From: Pseudomonas helleri | GTDB lineage: Bacteria; Pseudomonadota; Gammaproteobacteria; Pseudomonadales; Pseudomonadaceae | Direction: 5' to 3' | Assembly (NCBI RefSeq): GCF_009600315.1 | Contig: NZ_WIWC01000040.1 | Span: 1-50,651 of the forward strand | Length of the DNA: 50,651 nucleotides | Shown: piece by piece, positions 16,813 through 25,946 of the stretch | How positions within the stretch are numbered: the first letter of the stretch is position 1 | How the letters are laid out: every line of letters starts with the position of its first letter | The notes under the pieces: model-generated | Told to the model about the DNA's origin: nothing | The model's database searches: none | Seen by the model: the letters and a program-made list of their open reading frames with translations, nothing else | Made by a program: the position numbers and the translations under genes

Positions 16813-17562
16813 TTAAACCGGACGGCACACCCAATGCAGATAACGCCCCAGCCCCGCAAAAGCCGGGTGGCGGCGGTGGGCCAGTTCCATTTCGATCAAC
16901 GCAGCCAATTCAGCACGGGCTTGAAACTCGACGGGCATGTAGTCATGAAACACCCGCACGCCGCTTTGCGTTTCGGCTTTCCACAGGCCTTCCATGGCCG
17001 TGGCCAGCTCCCTCGGATCGAGCGGTTGCTGAGGCGTGAGGCTTTGCTTCTCGCCGGCCATGTCGTTCTTGCGCATTTTGCGAAAGTGGCCTTTGAGCAG
17101 GTTGCGATAAATCAACGCATCACGGTTATAAAACGCCAGCGATAACCAGCCGTCTTTGGCCGTTAATTGGTGCAGCACCGGCAAAATGGTGTGGGGTTCG
17201 GCCAGCCATTCCAGTACGGCGTGACACAGCACCAGGTCGTAAGGTTCGGTCAGTTGGCCAAGCAGCTCCTGCCACGGGGCCTGAATGAAGGTGGCCGTCT
17301 GGCCGGCTTCGGCAAACCGCTGGCGAGCGCCTTCGAGCATCGGCGCAGCGGGCTCGGCCAAGGTCACGTCGTGGCCTTGTTGGGCCAGCCACAGCGACAT
17401 ATGGCCCAACCCGGCGCCAATATCCAGAACGCGCAACGGGCGTTTGGGCAAAGATTCTTCGAGGTCGGCCTGCAGCACAGCGAGGCGAATGGCCCCTTTG
17501 GCGCCGCCATAGATTTTTTCGGCGAAGCGGGTCGCCAGTTGATCGAAGTGACGGTCACTCAT
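16813..17562 (-). CDS. cmoM: tRNA (cmo5U34) methyltransferase CmoM
   Basis: A 249-residue SAM-dependent class I methyltransferase. The opening 'SDRHFDQLATRFAEKIYGG' closely resembles E. coli CmoM (formerly SmtA), which forms the methyl ester of 5-carboxymethoxyuridine at the wobble base of tRNAs. The SAM-binding motif 'VLDIGAGLGHMSLWLA' lies at about 42-57, and 'DLVLCHAVLEWL' follows. The start overlaps the stop of the upstream gene by 4 nt, so they are co-translated. Confidence 0.88.
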   Translation of the reverse strand: MSDRHFDQLATRFAEKIYGGAKGAIRLAVLQADLEESLPKRPLRVLDIGAGLGHMSLWLAQQGHDVTLAEPAAPMLEGARQRFAEAGQTATFIQAPWQELLGQLTEPYDLVLCHAVLEWLAEPHTILPVLHQLTAKDGWLSLAFYNRDALIYRNLLKGHFRKMRKNDMAGEKQSLTPQQPLDPRELATAMEGLWKAETQSGVRVFHDYMPVEFQARAELAALIEMELAHRRHPAFAGLGRYLHWVCRPV

Positions 17563-17864
17563 TTGCTGAAACGCCTTTCGTTGTCGGCCAGTTTGTTGCG
17601 CACCACTTCATTCATGTCCAGCCCAAGCTCCGCGCACAGCAACACCAGATACAACACGATATCGCCCACTTCCTGACCGGCGTGGGCCAGCTTGTCGGCG
17701 GGGAGTTGGCGTGACTGGTCTTCGGTCAGCCACTGAAAGATTTCCACCAGTTCAGCCATTTCAACACTGGCGGCCATGGCCAGGTTTTTCGGGCTGTGGA
17801 ATTGCTTCCAGTCGTTGTTATCGCGGATGCGATGCATGCGCTGAGTCAGTTCGTCGAGGTTCAT
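17559..17864 (-). CDS. MazG-like nucleotide pyrophosphohydrolase
   Basis: A 101-residue all-alpha NTP pyrophosphohydrolase of the MazG/RS21-C6 type, with metal-binding acidic motifs 'ASVEMAELVEIFQW' (E-x-x-E) and 'EVGDIVLYLVLL' (E-x-x-D). It probably removes non-canonical dNTPs. The start at 17864 is chosen because GGAGAG stands about 9 nt upstream; the frame continues further up without a better site. It overlaps cmoM by 4 nt. Confidence 0.88.
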   Translation of the reverse strand: MNLDELTQRMHRIRDNNDWKQFHSPKNLAMAASVEMAELVEIFQWLTEDQSRQLPADKLAHAGQEVGDIVLYLVLLCAELGLDMNEVVRNKLADNERRFSK

Positions 17865-17965
17865 CGGGGTGTGCTCTCCAGAAGGCGCAAAGCTTGCGAC
17901 TGAACGAACCTTGGCGCAAGTGAAAAGCACAACCCTGCCACCCCCGATTTTTGATCAAACACGCA

Positions 17966-18820
17966 TTAGCAGATCGGCCGCCACTGCCCGACCATGTGCA
18001 CCAGATCGCCGTGCCCATTGAGCTGGAACTCACCGCTGGCCCCCGCCTCACTGCTCAGCAAGATCACTTCGCCGGGTAAGCGCACCGGCTTTTTGAAGTC
18101 CACGCTGATCTCCACATTGGCGGTTGGCACATGGGCGTTGAGCGCCGCCAGCGTCCGGGCTTTGAGCCAAAGGCCGTGGGCAATGGCGCTTGGCAGGCCA
18201 AACAGTTTGGCACTGGTTGCACTCAGGTGAATGGGGTTGTAGTCGCCCGACACCTTGGCGTAACGACGGCCAATGTCCGCAGGAGCGTACCAGCGTGTCA
18301 GCTCGTTCAACGCCAGCGGCGCGGCGACAGCGTGTTCAGGTGTTTCACCGGGCAATTCAACGCCTTTGCACAGCAACGTACTGCGTGCCTCCCACAAAGG
18401 GCCGAGCACGTCATCGGCCTGAGTGATGACATCAAAGGTGGCCCCTTTGGCGTGGGGTTGCAGGTTGTCCACGTACACGCCGATGCGCAGTTGACTCACG
18501 CCGCCCATGGGCCGCAGGACGCGGATGCGATTGCTCAGATGAATCAGCCCGAGCAGCGGGAATGGAAAGTCCTTGTCGGTCAGCACCTGCATTTGCAGGC
18601 CGAACGCCAATATATGCGGATACGTTGGCGGCAACAGGGGGCTGGGCGCCAGAGCGCAAACGTCGCGAAAGGCTTGCAGCGATTGGGCGTCGACGCCAAC
18701 CCAACAGCGCAAACCCTGCTCAGGCAGCGTGCTGCCGGTGATCTTGCGTTTGGCGGCCGCGTGGGCGTACAAAGCCGGTAAATGCGGTGCGCTGGCGAGG
18801 TCTGTGCACGTCACGCTCAT
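17966..18820 (-). CDS. MaoC-family double hot-dog dehydratase
   Basis: A 284-residue hydratase-2-like protein with two hot-dog folds. The C-terminal one carries the catalytic motif 'SGDYNPIHLSATSAKLFGLP' (Asp and His, about residue 193 on) followed by 'AIAHGLWLKA'. It would hydrate or dehydrate (R)-3-hydroxyacyl-CoA/enoyl-CoA. It follows the long FabG gene by 3 bp, and a thiolase is divergent, which suggests a shared acyl-CoA pathway. The substrate is unknown. Confidence 0.85.
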   Translation of the reverse strand: MSVTCTDLASAPHLPALYAHAAAKRKITGSTLPEQGLRCWVGVDAQSLQAFRDVCALAPSPLLPPTYPHILAFGLQMQVLTDKDFPFPLLGLIHLSNRIRVLRPMGGVSQLRIGVYVDNLQPHAKGATFDVITQADDVLGPLWEARSTLLCKGVELPGETPEHAVAAPLALNELTRWYAPADIGRRYAKVSGDYNPIHLSATSAKLFGLPSAIAHGLWLKARTLAALNAHVPTANVEISVDFKKPVRLPGEVILLSSEAGASGEFQLNGHGDLVHMVGQWRPIC

Positions 18821-18823
18821 GGT

Positions 18824-20176
18824 TCATGCTCCCAATACGCTTTGGCCGCACACCCGCAAGGCTTGCCCGGTGACAGCGCCCGAACCCGGCTGGCCGAGCC
18901 AGGCGACGGCCTCGGCAACGTCTTGCGGCTGGCCGCCCTGGCCTAGTGAACTCATGCGCCGACCCGCTTCGCGCAGGGCAAACGGGATATGGGCGGTCAT
19001 TTGCGTTTCGATAAAACCGGGTGCAACCGCGTTGATGCTGATGCCGCGTTCACTCAACAGCGGTGCCCACGCCTGTGCCAAACCGATCAGCCCGGCTTTG
19101 CTGGCGGCGTAGTTGGTCTGACCGCGATTGCCGGCAATGCCACTGATGGACGCCAGCACAATGACCCGGCCGTTATCACGCAAGGTGCCGCTGTCGAGCA
19201 GGGCTTTAGTCAGTACTTGAGGGGCATTGAGGTTGACGGCAATCACTGCATCCCAAAACTCCGGCGTCATATTGGCCAGGGTTTTGTCGCGGGTGATGCC
19301 TGCGTTATGCACCACAATATCGACGCCTTCAGGCAACTGTTCGATGAGGCGGGCGGGGGCGTCAGGGGCGCAAATATCCAGCGCGATGCTGTTCGCGCCC
19401 AAGCGGGCGGCCAGTGCGTCAAGGTCACTTTTGCTGGCGGGTACATCCAGCAGGATGACGTCGGCGCCGTCTCGGGCCAGGGTTTCGGCAATGGACGCGC
19501 CAATACCGCGAGCGGCACCTGTCACCAGCGCTTTGCGTCCGGCCAAAGGCCGTGTCCAGTCCGCCACCTGTGACGCGCAGGCACTCAGACGAATGACCTG
19601 ACCACTGATATAGGCACTTTTAGGCGACAGGAAAAACCGCAGAGCCCCTTCCAGCTGTGCTTCGGCGCCTTCGTCGACATACAGTAATTGCAAGGTGGCG
19701 CCATTGCGCAGTTCTTTGGCCAGCGAGCGGCTGAAGCCTTCAAGGGCGCGTTGAGCACTGGCGGCAAAAGGGTCACTCAAACTTTGCGGCGCCCGGCCCA
19801 GAATCACCAAGTGGGCGCTGCGTTCAAGGCTGCGCATCAAGGGCTGGAAGAATTCGCGCAGTTGCTTAAGCTGGTCGGTGTGCAGCAGCTCGCTGGCGTC
19901 GAAGACCACAGCTTTTATCTTGGGCCCGGTGCCGGGAATCCACGGCGCGGCGACCAATGGCTCAGGGCCATAACTAAAGACCGTGTCGGTGAGCTTGGCG
20001 GCGAAACGATTAACCTGCCCGGCCAAGGCACCGCCGCCAATCAGCAGAGGCCCTTCGATGGGCCGCAACCGCCCGGCTTGCCAGCGTTCCAGTCGCACCG
20101 GTGACGGCAGCCCCAACGCGCCGACCAGTCGCTGGCCGAGGGATGAGTTGACGAAGTCGATATAACGGTCTGACAT
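18824..20176 (-). CDS. High-molecular-weight FabG-like 3-oxoacyl reductase
   Basis: 450 residues, about twice the usual FabG length. An N-terminal domain (about 1-205), with a flavodoxin-like but non-catalytic look, precedes a full SDR domain: 'VTGAARGIGASIAE' from residue 218, 'HNAGITRDKTL', and the catalytic triad S343/S345, Y356, K360 (NYAASKAG). This matches the HMwFabG group, which prefers NADH and acyl-CoA. GGAGAG precedes the ATG. It is first in the pair with the MaoC gene. Confidence 0.88.
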   Translation of the reverse strand: MSDRYIDFVNSSLGQRLVGALGLPSPVRLERWQAGRLRPIEGPLLIGGGALAGQVNRFAAKLTDTVFSYGPEPLVAAPWIPGTGPKIKAVVFDASELLHTDQLKQLREFFQPLMRSLERSAHLVILGRAPQSLSDPFAASAQRALEGFSRSLAKELRNGATLQLLYVDEGAEAQLEGALRFFLSPKSAYISGQVIRLSACASQVADWTRPLAGRKALVTGAARGIGASIAETLARDGADVILLDVPASKSDLDALAARLGANSIALDICAPDAPARLIEQLPEGVDIVVHNAGITRDKTLANMTPEFWDAVIAVNLNAPQVLTKALLDSGTLRDNGRVIVLASISGIAGNRGQTNYAASKAGLIGLAQAWAPLLSERGISINAVAPGFIETQMTAHIPFALREAGRRMSSLGQGGQPQDVAEAVAWLGQPGSGAVTGQALRVCGQSVLGA

Positions 20177-20235
20177 GGAACACTCTCCGACTGATGGGGT
20201 TCTAAAGGTTGACCACTAACAAGTCATAGTCGTTC

Positions 20236-20250
20236 GTTATCAGCGATAAC
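20236..20250. promoter_or_regulatory. Palindrome GTTATC-AGC-GATAAC, candidate operator
   Basis: A perfect 6-bp inverted repeat with a 3-bp centre in the 122-bp gap between the divergent FabG-like and thiolase genes. It is placed to control both. The cognate regulator is unknown; no TetR/GntR gene is adjacent. Confidence 0.4.
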
Positions 20251-20298
20251 ACCTACGCTTGTACCGATCAATGTCCGTAAGAGAATAGGGGGAATCGT

Positions 20299-21573
20299 AT
20301 GAGTCTGCGTCGTGTCGCCATTATTGGCGGTAACCGAATTCCGTTTGCGCGCTCCAACGGGGTGTATGCGACTGCCAGCAATCAGGAGATGCTGACGGCG
20401 GCGCTGGAAGGGCTGATTGAGCGTTACAACCTGCACGGACTGCGTATGGGCGAGGTAGCGGCCGGGGCGGTGCTCAAGGATTCGCGTGATTTCAGCCTGA
20501 CCCGCGAGTGTGTGCTGGGTTCGCGCCTGTCGCCGCAAACCCCGGCTTATGACCTTCAGCAAGCCTGCGGCACGGGCCTTGAAGCAGTGTTGCAGGTGGC
20601 CAATAAAATCGCCTTGGGGCAAATCGACTGCGCGATTGCGGGCGGTGTCGATACCACGTCCGATGCGCCGATTGGCCTCAATGATGGGCTGCGCAAATGG
20701 CTGTTGCAGTTCAACCGGCTGAAATCCCCTGTGGATAAATTCAAAAGCCTGCTGCAACTGCGTCCCGGTTTTTTAAAACCTGAATTTCCGCGCACGGGTG
20801 AGCCTCGTACCGGGTTGTCGATGGGCCAGCACTGCGAATTGATGGCGCAAACCTGGAACATCTCCCGTGTCGAGCAGGATGAATTGGCCCTGCACAGCCA
20901 TCAGGCGCTGACGGCGGCGTATCACGCGGGCTGGGAAGATGACCTGCTGACCCCCTTCAGAGGCCTGCGCCGTGATAACAACTTGCGTGCTGATCTGACG
21001 CTGGAGAAGTTGGCCGCGCTTAAACCGGTGTTTGAACGCAGCGCCAAGGGCACATTAACTGCGGGCAACTCAACCCCGCTGACCGATGGCGCCGCCGTGG
21101 TGTTGTTGGGCAGTGAAGCGTGGGCCAAAGAACGTGGCTTGCCGATTCTGGCGTATTTGCGTGATGGCGAAACGGCGGCGGTGGATTTCGTGCATGGCGC
21201 CGAAGGTTTGCTGATGGCACCGGTGTATGCCGTGCCACGGTTGCTGGCGCGCAATGGTCTGACCTTGCAGGACTTTGACTATTACGAGATTCATGAGGCG
21301 TTTGCCGCACAGGTGCTCTGCACCTTAAAAGCCTGGGAGGACGCCGACTACTGCAAAAGCCGACTGGGTCTTGAGGCACCGTTGGGGTCGATTGATCGCA
21401 GCAAACTCAATGTCAAAGGCAGTTCGCTGGCCGTTGGGCATCCATTTGCGGCCACGGGCGGGCGGATCGTGACCAACCTGTCCAAGCTGCTCGCCACCGC
21501 TGGGCAAGGGCGGGGGCTGATTTCGATCTGTGCCGCAGGCGGTCAGGGCGTGACCGCCATTCTTGAGCGTTGA
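20299..21573 (+). CDS. Acetyl-CoA C-acyltransferase (thiolase, FadI-like)
   Basis: A 424-residue thiolase. The acyl-accepting cysteine is C90 in 'LQQACGTGLEAVLQ', with the catalytic His in 'GHPFAATGGR' and the second Cys in 'CAAGGQGV' near the C terminus. Length and divergence fit the FadI/trifunctional-beta branch rather than PhaA. GGGGGA precedes the ATG. With the divergent FabG-like and MaoC enzymes it gives three of the four steps of beta-oxidation or its reversal; an acyl-CoA dehydrogenase or enoyl reductase is not in the window. Confidence 0.9.
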   Translation: MSLRRVAIIGGNRIPFARSNGVYATASNQEMLTAALEGLIERYNLHGLRMGEVAAGAVLKDSRDFSLTRECVLGSRLSPQTPAYDLQQACGTGLEAVLQVANKIALGQIDCAIAGGVDTTSDAPIGLNDGLRKWLLQFNRLKSPVDKFKSLLQLRPGFLKPEFPRTGEPRTGLSMGQHCELMAQTWNISRVEQDELALHSHQALTAAYHAGWEDDLLTPFRGLRRDNNLRADLTLEKLAALKPVFERSAKGTLTAGNSTPLTDGAAVVLLGSEAWAKERGLPILAYLRDGETAAVDFVHGAEGLLMAPVYAVPRLLARNGLTLQDFDYYEIHEAFAAQVLCTLKAWEDADYCKSRLGLEAPLGSIDRSKLNVKGSSLAVGHPFAATGGRIVTNLSKLLATAGQGRGLISICAAGGQGVTAILER

Positions 21574-21577
21574 TGCC

Positions 21578-22603
21578 TTATTGCGCAGGCAGTGCGTTGC
21601 GGGCCAGCAGTGCTTCTTCGCGGCTGCGACTGGCGTAGCTTTCGGCCATCACCGAACAGACGATCAGCTGCAACGGATGGTAGATCATGATCGGCAGCAA
21701 AATCAGGCCCAGGCCGGGGTTGGCACCGAAGATCAATGCGGCCATCGGCGCGCCCGCCGCCAAAGATTTTTTGCTGGCACAAAACACCGCAGCGATTTCA
21801 TCGGGGGTGCTGAATTTCAGGGCGCGAGCGGTGCGGGTGGTCAGCCACAGGATGATCGCGAGCAGGATCGCACTGCCGACCAGCGCGCTGAAAATCACTG
21901 AGGTGCCTTGTTGCTGCCACATGCCCGAGACCATCGAGTTGCAGAACGCGGCGTACACCAGCAGCAGAATCACCACTTTGTCGACGATGTTGGTGTAGCG
22001 CTTGTGGCGGGCGAAGAAGCGACCCAACCACGGGCGCACCAGTTGGCCCAGCACCAAGGGCAGCAACAGCATGGCGCACAGGTCGAGCAGGGTTGAGCCC
22101 AGATCAATCCCGCCAGCACCACTGCCCACGACGAAACTGACCAGCAACGGGGTCAAGAATATCCCCAGTACGCTGGACAGGCTGGCGTTGAGAATGGCTG
22201 CCGGGACGTTGCCGCCTGCGCTGCCCGTCAGCGCCACGGACGAAGAAATGGTCGAGGGCAGGGCGCACAGGTAGAAGAACCCCAGCATCAGCAAGGGTGG
22301 AATGTGGCTGCCCAACAGTTTGTCGGCGATCAACCAGATCAGCGGGAAGACAATAAAGGTGAAGCCTTGCACCATCATGTGCAGGCGGATGTTTTTCAGG
22401 CCGTGGCTGATCTGCTCGCTGGAGAGGTTGACCCCGTGCAGGAAAAAAACCAGAAACACACCGATGTTGATCACCCATTCAGCGTGCATGGCGCCGCCGG
22501 TACTGCCGAAATGCGGAAACACATACGCAAGAAAGGTCGCCAGCAGCATCCCGCACAGAAACCAGTCGGTGAACAGACGTTTGAGGTGTTTGAACACAGG
22601 CAT
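21578..22603 (-). CDS. Bile acid:sodium symporter-family transporter (YfeH-like)
   Basis: A 341-residue integral membrane protein with about ten hydrophobic segments and the family phrases 'WVINIGVFLVFFLHGVNLS', 'LCALPSTISSSVALT' and 'GNVPAAILNASLSSVLGIF'. The SBF-like (YfeH/PA-type) group transports organic anions; the substrate here is not known. It converges on the thiolase gene with a 4-bp gap and is divergent from an AraC-type regulator that may control it. Confidence 0.87.
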   Translation of the reverse strand: MPVFKHLKRLFTDWFLCGMLLATFLAYVFPHFGSTGGAMHAEWVINIGVFLVFFLHGVNLSSEQISHGLKNIRLHMMVQGFTFIVFPLIWLIADKLLGSHIPPLLMLGFFYLCALPSTISSSVALTGSAGGNVPAAILNASLSSVLGIFLTPLLVSFVVGSGAGGIDLGSTLLDLCAMLLLPLVLGQLVRPWLGRFFARHKRYTNIVDKVVILLLVYAAFCNSMVSGMWQQQGTSVIFSALVGSAILLAIILWLTTRTARALKFSTPDEIAAVFCASKKSLAAGAPMAALIFGANPGLGLILLPIMIYHPLQLIVCSVMAESYASRSREEALLARNALPAQ

Positions 22604-22683
22604 TGGGGACTCGATTATTGTAAGAATTGATGACTTAGCCTAACGTCGCTGTTTACTGACGTCTTGCGACATAAGGCCAACCA

Positions 22684-23475
22684 ATGCCGACTAACGGACA
22701 GCGTGGCGCGCCAAGGGCGATTCCACAGCTCGATGCTTTACCCAGGCCGCTGTATGCCCGTTCCGAAAGCTTGGGGGCGGGGTCGTGGACGCCACGTCAT
22801 CGGCATGACTGGGTGCAGTTTTCGTACGCCATTAGCGGTGTATTGGGTGTCCATACCGACGAAGGCAGTTTCTTTGCGCCGCCGCAGTGGGGTATCTGGA
22901 TTCCGGCTGGGCTGGAGCATGAGGTGTTGACCTCGACTCGCGCAGAAATGCGCAGCCTGTATGTGCGCCGTGAGGATTGTCTTTGTGCGCCTGCGCATTG
23001 CCGGGTGCTGGAAGTCACGCCATTGGCCCGCGAGTTGATCAAGCGTTTTTGTGCGTTACCAGTGCAATACCCCGAGGGTGGCAGCCCTGAAGAGCGGTTG
23101 GTGCAGGTGCTGCTCGATCAATTGGCCGACCTGACCGAGGTGGGGTTTTCGCTGCCCTTGCCGCGTCATGCCCGCTTGTTGGCACTGTGCAATGAGCTGA
23201 TCGAGTGCCCGGATTCGGAGGTGAGTTTGAGTCAGTGGGCGCAGCGGCTGGGCACCTCGGAAAAAACCTTGATGCGTTTATTCGACCGGGAAACCGGTTT
23301 GAGTTTTCGCAGTTGGCGTCAGCGTATGCGCTTGCTGTCCTCACTGCGGGTGCTGGAGGAGGGTGTCAGCGTGACCGGAGCTGCGTTATCGTGCGGGTAC
23401 GATTCGACCTCGGCCTTTATTGCCGCGTTTAAAAAAATGTTTGGGTTTACGCCGGGCGAATTATTCAGGCAGTGA
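22684..23475 (+). CDS. AraC-family transcriptional regulator
   Basis: A 263-residue regulator. The N-terminal cupin-like sensor part is 'HRHDWVQFSYAISGVLGVHT', and the C-terminal double helix-turn-helix spans about 165-260 ('VSLSQWAQRLGTSEKTLMRL' and 'GYDSTSAFIAAFKKMFGFTP'). AAGG stands 7 nt upstream of the ATG. Divergent position implies control of the symporter gene; the ligand is unknown. Confidence 0.88.
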   Translation: MPTNGQRGAPRAIPQLDALPRPLYARSESLGAGSWTPRHRHDWVQFSYAISGVLGVHTDEGSFFAPPQWGIWIPAGLEHEVLTSTRAEMRSLYVRREDCLCAPAHCRVLEVTPLARELIKRFCALPVQYPEGGSPEERLVQVLLDQLADLTEVGFSLPLPRHARLLALCNELIECPDSEVSLSQWAQRLGTSEKTLMRLFDRETGLSFRSWRQRMRLLSSLRVLEEGVSVTGAALSCGYDSTSAFIAAFKKMFGFTPGELFRQ

Positions 23476-23648
23476 TTCGTCTATCATCCAGAACCTATGG
23501 CGCAGGACGCGAGCTTCTGGATTTTTTGCGCACAGGGAGTGTAAACAAGCGACGCTTAACACGGCCCCCCTCTCCCCGTAACGAGTGGATTGCCGTATAA
23601 CGAATGACTTTCGCGTGTTTGGTAACAAAGGACCCACAATAAAAGCTG

Positions 23649-24542
23649 ATGAAGACTCCAAAACGCTTAGAAGCCCTGATCGAAGACGGTCTGATCGACG
23701 AGGTGCTGCGCCCACTCATGAGTGGCAAAGAAGCAGCTGTGTACGTAGTCCGCTGTGGCAATGAGCTACGGTGCGCCAAGGTTTATAAGGAGGCTAACAA
23801 ACGTAGTTTCCGTCAGGCCGCCGAGTATCAGGAGGGTCGCAAGGTTCGCAACAGCCGTCAGGCCCGAGCGATGGCCAAGGGCTCGAAGTTCGGCCGCAAA
23901 GAAACCGAAGACGCCTGGCAAAATGCCGAAGTGGCTGCTCTGTTCCGTCTGGCGGGCGCCGGTGTTCGCGTTCCCAAGCCGTTCGACTTCCTGGAAGGCG
24001 TACTGTTGATGGAACTGGTGGCCGATGAATATGGCGATGCCGCGCCGCGTCTTAATGACGTGGTGCTGGAGCCGGATCAGGCGCGCGAATACCACGCTTT
24101 CCTGATTCAACAGATCGTGCTGATGTTGTGCACGGGTCTGGTTCATGGCGACTTGTCCGAGTTCAACGTGCTGCTGACGCCGACCGGGCCGGTGATTATT
24201 GACTTGCCGCAAGCAGTCGATGCCGCTGGCAACAACCATGCGTTCACCATGCTGGAGCGTGACGTGGGCAACATGGCGTCCTATTTCGGACGCTTTGCCC
24301 CCGAGTTGAAGACCACCAAGTACGCCAAAGAGATGTGGGCGCTTTACGAAGCGGCGACATTGCACCCGGGCAGTGTATTAACCGGCGAGTTTGACGAACC
24401 GGACGAGCTGGCGGATGTGGGCGGCGTGATGCGCGAGATCGAAGCGGCCCGTCTGGACGAAGCGTTTCGTCAGGCGGTGCGGGCGGCAGACGATGCCCCG
24501 CCGAGTAAAACCGAAGAGCCGCCTCCGCCCTGGATGCAGTGA
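23649..24542 (+). CDS. RIO-type atypical serine protein kinase
   Basis: A 297-residue RIO1-like kinase, similar to the Pseudomonas PA4780 type. It has the nucleotide-binding region 'LMSGKEAAVYVVRCGNELRC' with lysine in 'CAKVYKE', hinge 'LLMELVADEYGDAAPRL', catalytic loop 'LVHGDLSEFNVLL' (Asp, Asn), and the metal-binding 'VIIDLPQAVD' in place of DFG. The tail after about 265 is acidic and proline-rich. The bacterial role is poorly known. No strong Shine-Dalgarno is seen before the ATG. A 173-bp gap separates it from the AraC gene. Confidence 0.88.
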   Translation: MKTPKRLEALIEDGLIDEVLRPLMSGKEAAVYVVRCGNELRCAKVYKEANKRSFRQAAEYQEGRKVRNSRQARAMAKGSKFGRKETEDAWQNAEVAALFRLAGAGVRVPKPFDFLEGVLLMELVADEYGDAAPRLNDVVLEPDQAREYHAFLIQQIVLMLCTGLVHGDLSEFNVLLTPTGPVIIDLPQAVDAAGNNHAFTMLERDVGNMASYFGRFAPELKTTKYAKEMWALYEAATLHPGSVLTGEFDEPDELADVGGVMREIEAARLDEAFRQAVRAADDAPPSKTEEPPPPWMQ

Positions 24543-24552
24543 TTCGATGAAT

Positions 24553-24580
24553 AAAAAATCCGGCTTCGGCCGGATTTTTT
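24553..24580. terminator. Bidirectional rho-independent terminator
   Basis: AAAAAATCCGGC-TTCG-GCCGGATTTTTT is a perfect 12-bp stem with a UUCG tetraloop and A/T runs on both sides. It serves the RIO kinase on plus and the persulfide dioxygenase on minus. Confidence 0.93.
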
Positions 24581-24602
24581 GTGCCGTTCAATTGCCCGGA
24601 TT

Positions 24603-25466
24603 TCAAAACCGGTTCAGCGGGATCTTCAGGCTGTGCAAGCCGCTTTCATCGGCAGGCGGCAGGTTCCCGGCGCGAATATTCACCTGAATGGCCGGAATCA
24701 GCAGTGCCGGAACACCCAGGGTCGCATCCCGAGCCGTACGCATGTCGACAAAGCCCGCCAGGTCAATGCGGTCGTTAACGTGGATATTGCTGGCGCGCTG
24801 TTCATCCACTGTGGTTTCCCACGAGGCCTCACGCCCTGCGGGTGGATAGTCATGACACATAAACAGGCGCGTTGAGCCGGGAAAGGCCAGCAGGCGCTTG
24901 ATCGACAGGTACAGCTGCCGCGCATCACCTCCGGGAAAGTCGCAACGCGCGGTGCCCACATCGGGCATGAACAACGTGTCACCGACGAACAGGTTGTCAT
25001 GCTCAACCTGATACGCCATGTCAGCCGGGGTGTGCCCCGGGACATGCAGCGCCCGCACATTTAATCGCCCAATCTGGAACACAGCGTCTGCTTCAAACAG
25101 ACGGTCGAACTGGGAACCGTCCGTTTTGAACTCGGGTTCCAGATTGTAAATATCGCGAAATACGCCCTGAACCTGAGTGATCGCCGCGCCGATACCGATC
25201 TGACCGCCCAGGGTGCGTTTCAGGTAAGCGCTGGCAGACACATGGTCGGCATGGGCATGGGTCTCCAGCAGCCACTGCACTTTCAGGCCTTTGGCATGCA
25301 CAAATGCTGCGATGTTGTCCGCGCTGACCGTGCTGATCCGTCCGGCGGCGGCATCGTAGTCGAGCACCGGGTCGATGATCGCGCATTCGGCTTGGCCTGC
25401 GGCATAGACCACATAGCTGACGGTTGAGGTCGCCGGGTCGAAAAATCCTTGAATGTCGGGGTGCAT
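24603..25466 (-). CDS. MBL-fold persulfide dioxygenase (ETHE1-like)
   Basis: A 287-residue metallo-beta-lactamase-fold protein with 'ETHAHADHVSA' (HxHxDH), 'HVPGHTPADMAY', 'FVGDTLFMPDVGTARCDFPGG' (partly quoted: D in VGDTLF) and 'MCHDYPP', as in ETHE1/PDO enzymes that oxidise glutathione persulfide to sulfite. The start at 25466 follows GAGGCG; the frame also extends upstream to 25511. It is divergent from the BigR-like repressor, and a palindromic operator lies between them. Confidence 0.9.
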   Translation of the reverse strand: MHPDIQGFFDPATSTVSYVVYAAGQAECAIIDPVLDYDAAAGRISTVSADNIAAFVHAKGLKVQWLLETHAHADHVSASAYLKRTLGGQIGIGAAITQVQGVFRDIYNLEPEFKTDGSQFDRLFEADAVFQIGRLNVRALHVPGHTPADMAYQVEHDNLFVGDTLFMPDVGTARCDFPGGDARQLYLSIKRLLAFPGSTRLFMCHDYPPAGREASWETTVDEQRASNIHVNDRIDLAGFVDMRTARDATLGVPALLIPAIQVNIRAGNLPPADESGLHSLKIPLNRF

Positions 25467-25493
25467 GAATCGCCTCGCGCAGATCAATAAATA

Positions 25494-25507
25494 TTCAATA
25501 TATTGAA
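25494..25507. promoter_or_regulatory. BigR-type operator TTCAATA-TATTGAA
   Basis: A perfect 14-bp palindrome within an AT-rich stretch (25485-25517), between the divergent persulfide dioxygenase and ArsR-family regulator genes. BigR/SqrR repressors bind AT-rich palindromes overlapping their promoters. The position suits repression of both sides. Confidence 0.65.
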
Positions 25508-25558
25508 ACATATATTATCGGGTCGTAGACTGTCGACCATCACGTCACGGAGCGTTCC

Positions 25559-25888
25559 ATGTCTGCTCAACTCACTCAGGAAGAAATCGGCCTGTTGCGC
25601 GACTCTGCTTCCAAAGCCTGCACCCTGCTCAAAGCCTTGGCCAATGAAGATCGACTGCTGTTGCTCTGCCAACTCACCCAGGGTGAGCGCAATGTGGGCG
25701 AACTTGAAGCATTGACCGGCATTCGTCAGCCCACGCTGTCGCAACAACTGGGCGTGCTGCGAGATGAAGGCATGGTCAATACGCGACGCATGGGGAAATA
25801 CATTTTTTATTCACTCGCCAGTTTTGAAGTGGTTTCTGTGATGCAGACCTTGTCGGGGTTGTATTGCGGGCAAGCCCTGAAAAAGTGA
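25559..25888 (+). CDS. BigR/SqrR-like persulfide-sensing ArsR regulator
   Basis: A 109-residue winged-helix ArsR protein. The recognition region is 'RQPTLSQQLGVLRDEGMVNT' (about 56-75). Cysteines C37 and C103 are 66 residues apart, the same spacing as the redox pair of BigR (Cys42/Cys108) that forms a disulfide or polysulfide link in response to persulfide. A further Cys is at 21. It heads the operon with the DUF442-SQR fusion and the TauE exporter. Confidence 0.9.
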   Translation: MSAQLTQEEIGLLRDSASKACTLLKALANEDRLLLLCQLTQGERNVGELEALTGIRQPTLSQQLGVLRDEGMVNTRRMGKYIFYSLASFEVVSVMQTLSGLYCGQALKK

Positions 25889-25946
25889 CGCGGGCGGGTT
25901 CCCTCCCGGCTTATTCCATTTATTTTTGTTGTGACTGGAGCGCTCA

